Assembly (NCBI RefSeq): GCF_900188145.1
Contig: NZ_FZOJ01000008.1
Span: forward strand, 62,001 to 126,000
Length of the DNA stretch: 64,000 bases
Reading direction: 5' to 3'
Source of the DNA: Anaerovirgula multivorans
GTDB taxonomy: Bacteria; Bacillota; Clostridia; Peptostreptococcales; Natronincolaceae
Shown here piece by piece: positions 19,743-27,776 of the stretch. A program made the position numbers and the translations under genes. A model generated the notes under the pieces. The model was not told the DNA's origin. It made no database searches and saw only the letters and a list, made by a program, of their open reading frames with translations. How positions within the stretch are numbered: position 1 is the first letter of the stretch; every line of letters starts with the position of its first letter.

Positions 19743-20093
19743 TCATCATCTCTCCTTAGGGAAAAGCTAGATTTTTCTAAAGTATAACATATTTTATATT
19801 ATAATATACTAACTGTAAAAACTACAACCTCGTTAGATATTGCGCAATATTATAAATAATCTTAAAATTTGTTTCATTTTTTTTGCAATTATGATAAAAT
19901 TGTATTAATTAACTAGTAAATTTTGCCATTATTTTTTTTGAAATAATTTATGATAACGTTACCAAGTTTGATTTTTTACCTTTTTTATATTAGTTCAATC
20001 TTTTTATAATATTATATGATAACGGAGGTGATACTACTTAAAAAAGGTGTTTAATATTTGTTTTTCTAATTTACTATGAGGAGGAGTTTTTTT
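19743..20093. other. divergent intergenic region selA / AGCS symporter
   Basis: These 351 AT-rich bases must carry promoters for selA (minus) and the symporter (plus), but no -35/-10 pair stands out clearly. The one sharp signal is a perfect 14-bp palindrome, ATATTGCGCAATAT, at 19837-19850, about 95 bases upstream of the selA start. No glycine riboswitch or T-box was seen. Confidence 0.5.
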
Positions 20094-21452
20094 ATGTTTG
20101 GCTTTGTAAACACTATTGAAAGTATTAATGGTACTATTAATGGTCTTGTTTGGGGTCCTTATATGCTGATTCTTCTTGTTGGTACTGGTATTTATTTTAC
20201 TTTTAGAGCGAATTTCCTTCAAGTTAAAGAATTTGGTTTTACTATGAAGGAAACTTTAATGAAAATTTTTGCGAAGGATGAGTCTGCAGAAGAAGGAGAT
20301 ATCACACCTTTCCAAGCCTTAGCTACTGCTTTAGCTGCTACAATCGGTACTGGTAATATCGCTGGTGTCGCTACAGCTATCGCTCTTGGTGGTCCTGGTG
20401 CAATTTTCTGGATGTGGGTTTCTGCTTTCTTCGGAATGATGACAAAGTATGCAGAAGTTGTGCTTGCCATTAAATATCGTGAGAAGAAAGAAGGCAGCTG
20501 GGTTGGCGGACCTATGTACTATATCGAAAAAGGTCTAGGCTTGAAGTGGTTAGCGATTATTTTCTCAATATTCGGTGCTTTAGCTGCTTTTGGTATAGGC
20601 AACATGGTTCAATCAAACTCCGTGGCTGCTGCTTTGGCTGGATATAATATTCCTCCATTAGCCACTGGTATTGTATTAGCAGTAGCTGCTGGATTAGTAA
20701 TCCTTGGTGGATTAAAAAGAATCGCTTCTGTAACTGAAAAAATCGTACCTTTTATGGCAGTATTTTATATTATTGGTGCTGTTATCATTTTGATTATGAA
20801 TATTACTCAAATTCCTACAGCTTTTGGTTTAATATTTAAACACGCGTTTACTCCTGCTTCAGCTTTAGGTGGTTTCGCTGGTGCTGTAGTAATGGATGCG
20901 ATGACTAGAGGGATTGCCCGTGGAGTATTCTCTAACGAGGCTGGTTTAGGTAGTGCGCCTATCGCCCATGCTGCTGCTAAAACAGATCATCCTGTACGCC
21001 AAGGTTTATGGGGTATCTTTGAAGTATTTGCAGATACAATTGTTATCTGTACCTTAACGGCTTTAACAATTATTTCTACAGGAGTTTGGACTAGTGGTGA
21101 AACAGGTGCAGCATTAACAACAGCTGCTTTTAACACTGGATTGCCAGGACCTGGTGGAGTTATTGTTGCAATTGGAATTCTTTTCTTTGCCTTCTCAACA
21201 ATACTTAGCTGGGCGTACTACGGAGAAAAATGTGCAGAGCACCTCTTAGGATCAGGCATCAACAAAGTATATCGAATTGTATGGTTACCATTGATTGTTG
21301 TCGGTGCGGTAGGTAGCTTGGATTTAATCTGGGATATCGCGGATACGTTAAATGGATTAATGGCAATACCAAACTTAGTTGGTTTGTTAGGACTGAGTGG
21401 TGTTGTACTATCCTTAACAAAAGAATTTTTCACAGAAAAGCTTGGCAAATAA
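20094..21452 (+). CDS. sodium:alanine/glycine symporter (AGCS family)
   Basis: This 452-aa membrane protein imports alanine or glycine with Na+. Family motifs include ALAATIGTGNIAGVATAIALGGPGAIFWMW (substrate and sodium site), GGPMYYIEKGLG and GVFSNEAGLGSAPIAHAAAKT; about 10-11 membrane helices are visible. The ATG at 20094 has GAGGAGG 8 bases upstream. It is a single-gene plus-strand unit ending in a bidirectional terminator, set between selD and selA. It fits amino-acid fermentation; alanine versus glycine preference cannot be read. Confidence 0.95.
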   Translation: MFGFVNTIESINGTINGLVWGPYMLILLVGTGIYFTFRANFLQVKEFGFTMKETLMKIFAKDESAEEGDITPFQALATALAATIGTGNIAGVATAIALGGPGAIFWMWVSAFFGMMTKYAEVVLAIKYREKKEGSWVGGPMYYIEKGLGLKWLAIIFSIFGALAAFGIGNMVQSNSVAAALAGYNIPPLATGIVLAVAAGLVILGGLKRIASVTEKIVPFMAVFYIIGAVIILIMNITQIPTAFGLIFKHAFTPASALGGFAGAVVMDAMTRGIARGVFSNEAGLGSAPIAHAAAKTDHPVRQGLWGIFEVFADTIVICTLTALTIISTGVWTSGETGAALTTAAFNTGLPGPGGVIVAIGILFFAFSTILSWAYYGEKCAEHLLGSGINKVYRIVWLPLIVVGAVGSLDLIWDIADTLNGLMAIPNLVGLLGLSGVVLSLTKEFFTEKLGK

Positions 21453-21478
21453 TTTAAAACTTTAACAATTACATAAAT

Positions 21479-21510
21479 AAAAGACAGGGAATCAGATTTC
21501 CTGTCTTTTA
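21479..21510. terminator. bidirectional terminator, AGCS gene / selD
   Basis: AAAGACAGG and CCTGTCTTT pair around a centre that also pairs in part (AATC/GATT). TTTTATTTAT follows on both strands, and the stem runs up to the selD stop codon. Confidence 0.85.
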
Positions 21511-22548
21511 TTTATGTAGATAAATAGCGTATTGATCTTTACTAGCTATTCTCCCTACTACTGAAAATTCATTTTTCTTGATTTTCTTTAAATTTTCTAA
21601 AGCCTTTTCTATATCCTCGGGATGAATGGCAAGGAGTAAGCCTCCTGATGTTTGTGGATCAAATAAAATATCTTGTATTGCTTCTCTAATTGAAGCATCA
21701 ATAAATACATTGTCTTCGATATGCTTTTTATTAGCATACATTCCTGCTGGAATTACCCCCATTTCAGCGAAATCTAATGCACCTTCTATTAAAGGAACTT
21801 TTCCACTATATATTTCTAAAGATACTCCACTACCCTTTGCCATCTCATAAGCATGTCCTAAAAATCCAAAACCAGTAATATCTGTACATGCAGAAATATT
21901 AAAATCTTTTACTGCTTCAAAAGCATATTTGTTTAAGGTAATCATTGTCTTCACTGCTGCATCATATTGCATTGGAGTAGCTAAATCAGCTTTTATAGCA
22001 GTATTTAATATCCCCGTACCTAATGGTTTTGTTAAGACAAGATAATCTCCTACTCTTGCTTTACTGTTAGCCCATACTTTGCTGGGATGAACGACTCCTG
22101 TAACAGAGAGACCATATTTAGGTTCATCATCTTCAACCGAGTGTCCTCCTACTAATAATGCACCAGCTTCAATTATTTTGTCTGCTCCTCCTCTTAATAT
22201 ATCTTTTAAAACATCAGTAGCTAGGCAACTGGGAAAGCAAGTAATATTCATAGCAGTCAAAGGGGTTCCTCCCATAGCATAAACATCACTAAGGGAATTA
22301 GCGGCGGCTATTTGTCCATAGGTATATGGATCATCTACAACTGGTGTGAAAAAATCTAAGGTTTGTACAAGGGCAATCTCTTCGTTTAACCTATAAACAG
22401 CAGCATCGTCCGATGTTTCTAATGTAACCAGTAAGTTTTCATTATTCATTTTAGGTAAATGACACAGCACCTGTGTCAGGACGTCAGGTCCAATTTTTGC
22501 GGCTCAGCCAGCACTTTTTGTTAATTCAGTAAGTCTCTTATTGCTCAT
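21508..22548 (-). CDS. selD: selenide, water dikinase (selenoprotein with in-frame TGA)
   Basis: SelD makes selenophosphate from selenide and ATP. The 346-aa frame starts at an ATG at 22548 ([14 protein letters not shown]) with GGGAGGAAATGAA upstream. Codon 15 is TGA (22504-22506), at the position of the catalytic Cys/Sec in the family motif SAG-U-AAKIGP. Downstream it continues unbroken with [29 protein letters not shown] and [12 protein letters not shown], all SelD signatures. A conventional gene call would start near 22470 and lose the active site. A perfect hairpin 26 bases after the TGA fits a bacterial SECIS. selA, selB and tRNA-Sec are nearby. Confidence 0.96.
22461..22477 (-). promoter_or_regulatory. 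putative bacterial SECIS hairpin in selD
   Basis: On the minus strand GACACAG pairs perfectly with CTGTGTC around GTG; the loop is about 34 bases past the Sec TGA, within the range used by bacterial SECIS elements. It lies inside the coding region. Pairing is seen directly; SelB recognition is inferred. Confidence 0.75.
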
Positions 22549-22598
22549 TTCATTTCCTCCCTTCAATACAATATAGTTATACGTCCTTATAATATAAT

Positions 22599-22740
22599 TA
22601 AATTTTAATATACCAAAGGCTACATTTGCAGTCCTCGGCTATGATTGCACTCTGTGAAAGTGACTGACACAAAATCATAGATTTTGGTCATCTACTTTTC
22701 AGTCGAGGGCGAAACCGTAGACCGTGTATATTAAAATTTA
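22599..22740. repeat. intergenic palindromic repeat, family A, copy 2, interrupted by family C
   Basis: Ends TTAAATTTTAATATACC and GTGTATATTAAAATTTA with inner words GGCTACATTTGCAGTCCTCGG and GAGGGCGAAACCGTAGACC match the other family A copies. The centre is replaced by a family C hairpin at 22645-22702. Outer pairing (ATATAGTTATACG with ATATAACCATAT) extends to about 22570-22760. It lies between comEA and selD. Confidence 0.85.
22645..22702. repeat. hairpin repeat, family C, nested in a family A copy
   Basis: ATTGCACTCTGTGAAAGTG, then ACTGACAC, a stem AAAATC-ATA-GATTTT, then GGTCATCTACTTTTCAG. The outer words recur in reverse orientation at 39449-39505 and 60380-60440, while the stem sequence differs. 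Confidence 0.85.
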
Positions 22741-22778
22741 GAGACATATAACCATATACCTACTAATATAGTTATAAT

Positions 22779-23411
22779 CTATTTTACTGTAATTCTATCT
22801 TTAATATCAGCATATTTTTTTTCTCCTATACCACTAACATTCTGTATATCCTCAATAGAATTAAAAGTTCCCATCTGATTTCTATGTTCTATGATTCTAT
22901 CTGCTAACGTAGTACCAATGCCAGGTAATCCTTCTAGCTCACTTTTACTAGCTTTATTAATATTTATTAATCCTCCATTGTCACTGTAGACAAAAGTATT
23001 GGAACCCAATTGTATGTTCTGAAATTCTTCATCACCTTCTGCAGATATATATATAAATTCTTCATCGATGACTTTTTTTGCAAGATTAGTTTTTCTCCTG
23101 TCGGCTGTATCCTTTAGTCCTCCAGCTGCTTCAATGGCATCAAAAACCCTTGCTTCCTCTGATAATGTATAAATCCCTGGATTTACTACCTCACCTTCAA
23201 CATGAACCATTATCTTTTTATTAGTATACTTTATATTGTTCATATCTTCTATGCTTGTTAGTTCGTTATTTTCATTTCCTTCATTCAACTCACTTAGTAT
23301 GTATACGGTTTTTCTTTCTCTTACATAGTTATTGTATACAGTAAATAACAATAGCAAAAGGATAAAGACAATCATGATGGTCTTGTGCTTATTGTTTATA
23401 TTTGGCAACAT
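22779..23411 (-). CDS. comEA: ComEA-family competence/DNA-binding protein
   Basis: This 210-aa protein has an N-terminal membrane anchor (residues 11-27), an SLBB-like domain (VHVEGEVVNPGIYTLSEEAR to about 120) and a C-terminal pair of helix-hairpin-helix motifs (ININKASKSELEGLPGIGTT, IQNVSGIGEKKYADIKDRI). ComEA binds incoming double-stranded DNA at the cell surface in transformation. No comEC or comEB is adjacent, so a role in uptake is only inferred. It diverges from dacF. Confidence 0.92.
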   Translation of the reverse strand: MLPNINNKHKTIMIVFILLLLLFTVYNNYVRERKTVYILSELNEGNENNELTSIEDMNNIKYTNKKIMVHVEGEVVNPGIYTLSEEARVFDAIEAAGGLKDTADRRKTNLAKKVIDEEFIYISAEGDEEFQNIQLGSNTFVYSDNGGLININKASKSELEGLPGIGTTLADRIIEHRNQMGTFNSIEDIQNVSGIGEKKYADIKDRITVK

Positions 23412-23635
23412 ACTTTCCCCACTCCCCTTTTATATCATACTCTATTCATTAATTCAATCGAATTTTTATGCAGTTATAGTTTTCTAGTTTTTTCCATATG
23501 TGATTTCTACAAGTTATTTCTATATATTTTATTAATTTCCCTTTATATTCTTCAAATTTATTCTTAAAAAATAGAGTTCTATCTGTTATACTAATTAAAG
23601 TAATGTATTTCATTCATAAAAGGCTGGTGAAGAAA

Positions 23636-24973
23636 ATGACGAAAAAGCTTAGTTTTATCTTTATTTTTATTTTTACGCTGATTATTTTTTCAAATGGTGT
23701 TGTAGTTTATGGATCGCCTGTAATACCTGAAGTATCGGCTCCAAATGCCGTATTAATCGACTATACTACCGGGAAAGTATTGTTTGATAAAAATGCCCAT
23801 GAAATAACTTATCCTGCTAGTACAACAAAGGTAATGACAGCAATTTTGGTTTTAGAAAATGCAAATTTAAATGATGTTATTACAGTGACTGATGATTTAT
23901 ATGTAGATGGTTCTAGTATGTATCTTCTAAAAGGTGAATCTTTTACTGTTAAGGAACTGCTTCAAACTTTATTAATTAGATCAGCTAATGATGTTGCTGA
24001 GGTATTTGCAGTGCATATATCAGGATCAGTAGAGGCATTTGCTGAACTAATGAATAAAAGAGCTAAAGAATTAGGTGCGTTGAATACCCATTTTACCAAT
24101 CCTCATGGCCTTCCTGATGAAAATCATGTTACTACTGCCTATGATTTAGCTGTTATTGCAAAGCATGCGATGACCTTTGATCTGTTTAGAGAGATTGTGT
24201 CTACTGAAAGACTAACTCTTGAACCCACTGAATTCACTCCTGAAACTAGATATTATAGAAATACAAATCGGTTTTTATGGGGTACTGGTGGAGGTAATCA
24301 AATCCTACATAATGGTGCCTATACAAATGTAAAATATGATATTATTGATGGAATTAAAACAGGATATACTAATGATGCAGGAAACTGTTTAATTACTTCT
24401 GCTAGTGTGGATGGTCAAAGACTTATTGCAGTTGTTTTGGGAGCCCAAGGACTAAATGTTTATGCTGATTCAAGAGCTTTAATAGATTACGGCTATGATA
24501 ATTTTCAATTGGTTCAATTGGCCGAGAAGGATTTACTAAAAACCACTACCCCTATAGAAGCTGGTGTTGAGGAAAATGCTTCTCTTTATATAGCTGAATC
24601 GCTAGATGTAGTTATACCCAAAAATGTTGATATCACTAGCATAAATGAAGAAATTATTATTTATGAAAATATTAAAGCACCTATATTGTCAGGAGATGCT
24701 TTAGGGAAGGTTATTTATTCAATTGAAGATGAAGTCATTGGAGAAACTAGCTTAGTTATTAAAGATGCCATTGATAAAAAAACTTTATTTAAAAAAATAT
24801 TAATACCTTCTAAGCTTCTAATAGGATTTATTATAATATTTATATTATGGCAGATTTTTGTTATCTCCTTAAGATTTAAAAGAAAAAGAGCAAGAAATAT
24901 ATATGGTAGAAGATATTCTTCTTATAAATTTAACAAAAGTATTATAAAACCTTTATTTTACAAAAAAAAGTAG
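23636..24973 (+). CDS. D-alanyl-D-alanine carboxypeptidase (PBP5/DacF family)
   Basis: This 445-aa exported serine peptidase trims pentapeptide stems. It has a signal peptide (residues 1-26), the catalytic tetrad S62-T-T-K65 in YPASTTKVMTAIL, SAND (SxN) in IRSANDVAEV and KTG in IDGIKTGYTNDAG. A C-terminal beta domain is followed by a membrane anchor (about 396-415) and a strongly basic tail. The ATG at 23636 is preferred because the signal sequence starts there and GGTGAAG precedes it. Bacillus has vegetative (dacA) and sporulation (dacF, dacB) versions; which applies cannot be told. Confidence 0.93.
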   Translation: MTKKLSFIFIFIFTLIIFSNGVVVYGSPVIPEVSAPNAVLIDYTTGKVLFDKNAHEITYPASTTKVMTAILVLENANLNDVITVTDDLYVDGSSMYLLKGESFTVKELLQTLLIRSANDVAEVFAVHISGSVEAFAELMNKRAKELGALNTHFTNPHGLPDENHVTTAYDLAVIAKHAMTFDLFREIVSTERLTLEPTEFTPETRYYRNTNRFLWGTGGGNQILHNGAYTNVKYDIIDGIKTGYTNDAGNCLITSASVDGQRLIAVVLGAQGLNVYADSRALIDYGYDNFQLVQLAEKDLLKTTTPIEAGVEENASLYIAESLDVVIPKNVDITSINEEIIIYENIKAPILSGDALGKVIYSIEDEVIGETSLVIKDAIDKKTLFKKILIPSKLLIGFIIIFILWQIFVISLRFKRKRARNIYGRRYSSYKFNKSIIKPLFYKKK

Positions 24974-24991
24974 GGCATATCTCAACCCTAT
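24969..24991. terminator. bidirectional terminator, dacF-type gene / sdaAA
   Basis: TAGGG and CCCTA pair around a 10-base loop, with T runs on both strands (TTTTTTT on plus, TTTTTTTT on minus). It overlaps the stop codons of both convergent genes. Confidence 0.7.
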
Positions 24992-25878
24992 TTTTTTCTG
25001 CTATTTTCCCCAAATATCTGTTCATGCAACCTTCTACCTGTAGGTGTGGCTGCTAAACCTCCTAATGCAGTTTCTCTAAGCTCTACTGGTAAACACCTTC
25101 CCACTGTATACATTGTGTCAACAACCTCATCAAAAGGTATAATGCTTTTCACACCTGATAGGGCCATTTCAGCTGATATTAATGCATTCGCTGCTCCTAT
25201 GGCATTTCTGCCTTCACAGGGTGCTTCAACTAACCCTGCTATGGGATCACAGACCAATCCTAATACGTTTTTCATACACATAGATGCTGCATCTAATGAC
25301 ATTTGAGGTGTACCCCCCATCATTTCTACTATTGCGGCTGCTGCCATAGCTGAAGCTGCACCTGTCTCTGCCTGACAACCTCCCTCAGCTCCTGCAACTG
25401 TTGCATTTCTAGATATCAGCATTCCCACAGCACTGGCCGACATTAATCCTTCTATCAGATTTTCCTCCGTAAGATCAAACTCTTCTGCTACAGTAATCAA
25501 AGTACCAGGCAGAATGCCACTTGAGCCGGCCGTTGGGGCAGCAACTATTTTACCCATAGCTGCGTTTACTTCTAATACTGACATAGCTCTACTTATTGCT
25601 TTACTCATAAGTAATCCACATACTGGATTCTCTTTTTCACTTCTCAATTTTACTTTTTTTGCATCCCCTCCAATAAGGCCGCTAACAGATTTAATATCTT
25701 CTGTTAATCCTTTTTCAGTAGAAGATTTCATTATTCCCAAACTAGCTTTCATTCTATTTATAATATCTAATTCATTGCTATTTGTAATCTTTTTTTCTCT
25801 CTCTATCATGATTTCAGAAATTTTTTTATTATGGCTTTTACATAGCTCTAACAACTCTTCGCCTTTGGTAAAGTTCAT
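24988..25878 (-). CDS. sdaAA: L-serine dehydratase, iron-sulfur-dependent, alpha subunit
   Basis: With SdaAB this enzyme deaminates L-serine to pyruvate and ammonia using a [4Fe-4S] cluster. The 296-aa subunit has the cluster cysteines in GGCQAETGAASAMAAAA, CMKNVLGLVCDPIAGLVEAPC and NPVCGLLMSKA, plus TAGSSGILPGTL. Length is typical of two-subunit Gram-positive enzymes. sdaAB lies 17 bases upstream on the same strand. The enzyme is oxygen-sensitive and marks a serine-fermenting anaerobe. Confidence 0.97.
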   Translation of the reverse strand: MNFTKGEELLELCKSHNKKISEIMIEREKKITNSNELDIINRMKASLGIMKSSTEKGLTEDIKSVSGLIGGDAKKVKLRSEKENPVCGLLMSKAISRAMSVLEVNAAMGKIVAAPTAGSSGILPGTLITVAEEFDLTEENLIEGLMSASAVGMLISRNATVAGAEGGCQAETGAASAMAAAAIVEMMGGTPQMSLDAASMCMKNVLGLVCDPIAGLVEAPCEGRNAIGAANALISAEMALSGVKSIIPFDEVVDTMYTVGRCLPVELRETALGGLAATPTGRRLHEQIFGENSRKK

Positions 25879-25895
25879 CTATAACACCCACCTTC

Positions 25896-26570
25896 TCATT
25901 TTATACTGACTAAATATGCATTAGCAACGTCTGTTACATGTTTAAGATCATCTATAACATTGGATATGATATCATCGTCTGTTTCGATAATCATGAAGGC
26001 TTTCTCTCCTTTTCCATGTCGATATACTCTCATAAAAGCAATATTAATATTGTGTTCAGCTAAAATAGTTGAAACTTTTGCAATAATCCCAGGCTTGTCA
26101 ATATGGGATATAATCAGTGTTACATATTCTCCTGTAAACTCTAATTCCAATCCATTTATTTCTTTGATAACAACGTTTCCTCCACCAATAGAAGATCCTA
26201 AAACCTCAACCTGACTTCCATCATGCTTTTTTACCATAATTTTTGCAGTATTGGCATGGACTTCCCCTAAGTTCTCTTCAATAAATTTGAAGTGAATACC
26301 TTCTTTTTCTGCTATCTCAAAAGAATTTCGAATTCTTTCATCATCAGGATCAAAGCCTAAAATTCCTCCCACCAGTGCTTTATCTGTACCATGTCCCCTA
26401 TAGGTTTTTGCAAAGGATCCATGAAGAAGAAATGTAACTTCCTGTATACCTTCACCTGCAATTTTACAGGCCACTTTCCCTAATCTACAGGCTCCAGCAG
26501 TATGGGAGCTTGATGGTCCTATCATGTTTGGACCTACGACATCGAACATACTATAATCTTTCATTTTCAC
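25896..26570 (-). CDS. sdaAB: L-serine dehydratase, iron-sulfur-dependent, beta subunit
   Basis: This 224-aa partner of SdaAA has the serine-dehydratase beta domain with FDVVGPNMIGPSSSHTAGACRLG and GSFAKTYRGHGTDKAL, then a C-terminal ACT domain (YVTLIISHIDKPGIIAKVSTI) that may bind serine. It precedes sdaAA and follows ridA and the YheO-type regulator by a terminator-containing gap, so it probably has its own promoter near 26580-26650. Confidence 0.97.
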   Translation of the reverse strand: MKMKDYSMFDVVGPNMIGPSSSHTAGACRLGKVACKIAGEGIQEVTFLLHGSFAKTYRGHGTDKALVGGILGFDPDDERIRNSFEIAEKEGIHFKFIEENLGEVHANTAKIMVKKHDGSQVEVLGSSIGGGNVVIKEINGLELEFTGEYVTLIISHIDKPGIIAKVSTILAEHNINIAFMRVYRHGKGEKAFMIIETDDDIISNVIDDLKHVTDVANAYLVSIK

Positions 26571-26659
26571 ATCCTCCTACATATTACTAGGGTTAGTATT
26601 AGCAAATATTTGATATTTAAACAATGCATTACTAACATCTATACCTATATCCACAAAAA

Positions 26660-26690
26660 CTAAAATAGTGGTCATGTATTATGACCACCA
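26660..26690 (-). terminator. terminator after ridA
   Basis: On the minus strand GTGGTCAT pairs with ATGACCAC around 5 bases and is followed by TATTTTAGTTTTTG. It separates ridA from the sda genes. Confidence 0.7.
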
Positions 26691-26700
26691 TTCATAAGTA

Positions 26701-27081
26701 TTATTCTACCACAGCAATAGCTTCAATTTCAACCCCAACATCCTTAGGTAATCTTGCCACCTCTACACAAGCCCTAGCCGGCTTGTTTTCAGTAAAATAA
26801 GTAGCATATACTTCGTTGATATTAGCAAAGTCTCCCATATCCTTTATGAACAATGTTGTTTTTACTACATTATTTAGGTTGGATCCAGCTTCTTCAAGGA
26901 TTGCTTTCAAATTTTCTAATGCCTGTTTTGTTTGTTCTTGAATATTTCCTTCCACAATTTCCATTGTATCAGGATTCATAGGTAGTTGACCGGAAATAAA
27001 CAAAAGTTTATCTAATCTAATTGCTTGTGAATAAGGTCCAATGGCTGCTGGTGCTTTTTTAGTATTAATAACTTGTTTCAT
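26701..27081 (-). CDS. ridA: RidA-family 2-iminobutanoate/2-iminopropanoate deaminase
   Basis: RidA hydrolyses reactive enamine/imine products that PLP enzymes and serine or threonine dehydratases release. The 126-aa protein has [20 protein letters not shown] and the substrate-binding arginine at about residue 103 in [23 protein letters not shown]. It sits next to the serine dehydratase genes and a YheO-like regulator, suggesting one amino-acid degradation group. Confidence 0.96.
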   Translation of the reverse strand: MKQVINTKKAPAAIGPYSQAIRLDKLLFISGQLPMNPDTMEIVEGNIQEQTKQALENLKAILEEAGSNLNNVVKTTLFIKDMGDFANINEVYATYFTENKPARACVEVARLPKDVGVEIEAIAVVE

Positions 27082-27108
27082 TTTTTTTCCTCCTTTAGTT
27101 ATTCATTT

Positions 27109-27756
27109 TTATCCATTCACTCTTATTTCGTCTAAATAGTTATAGATTGTATATCTCGAGACACATAAAATTTTTGCTACGTAATCAATAGCTCCTTTTA
27201 TCAGAAAAGCTCCTTGATCATCTAACTTCTTAACAATGCTTACCTTTTCTTCTTTATTCATATAGGAAACTGGTTTTCCATAGCTATCTAAGGTCTCAGC
27301 TACAATGTTCATTAAAACATCGTTTACATTATTATTAGGAAATTCATTCATATTTACTTCTTCTTTTGTTTCAGTTTTAAAGAAGTCGTCTAGTGCTTTT
27401 TGTGCTACTATCATTTCTGAGATATCTGTATTGATACATATACACCCGATAATGTCGTCATCCTCATCCCTAATAAACATGGTTGATGATTTTAATATTC
27501 TACCATCTGAGCTCTTATTTTTGTAGTTTAAAATATTATCTGCATCATTTCCTTTTCTTATAGCTTCTATTCCCACATCTAACATTGTACTACCTATCGT
27601 TCTTCCAGTTACATGTCCATTATATATTGCTATAATAGACTTTTTAGAATTTTTTAACTCATGCAATACAACCTCGCAATTCTTACCAAAGGTTTTAGAA
27701 ATACCTTCCACTAAAGGAATCATACTTTTTAATATGGGGTGTAAGTTCTTATCCAT
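27109..27756 (-). CDS. YheO/DauR-like transcriptional regulator (PAS-like plus HTH)
   Basis: This 215-aa protein has an N-terminal YheO PAS-like domain (LKSMIPLVEGISKTFGKNCEVVLHEL to DDIIGCICINTDIS, residues 8-115) and a C-terminal helix-turn-helix (GAIDYVAKILCVSRYTIYNYLDEIR). DauR, a relative, controls D-arginine catabolism, and others sense amino acids. It is 27 bases upstream of ridA in the same direction, so it probably controls ridA and perhaps the sda genes. The ligand is unknown. Confidence 0.9.
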   Translation of the reverse strand: MDKNLHPILKSMIPLVEGISKTFGKNCEVVLHELKNSKKSIIAIYNGHVTGRTIGSTMLDVGIEAIRKGNDADNILNYKNKSSDGRILKSSTMFIRDEDDDIIGCICINTDISEMIVAQKALDDFFKTETKEEVNMNEFPNNNVNDVLMNIVAETLDSYGKPVSYMNKEEKVSIVKKLDDQGAFLIKGAIDYVAKILCVSRYTIYNYLDEIRVNG

Positions 27757-27776
27757 AATCTCCTCCTGTACTTTTA

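Noticed and set aside
19743-20093. Glycine riboswitch or T-box before the AGCS symporter
   Set aside because: None of the conserved glycine-aptamer or T-box words is present; only a short palindrome stands out.
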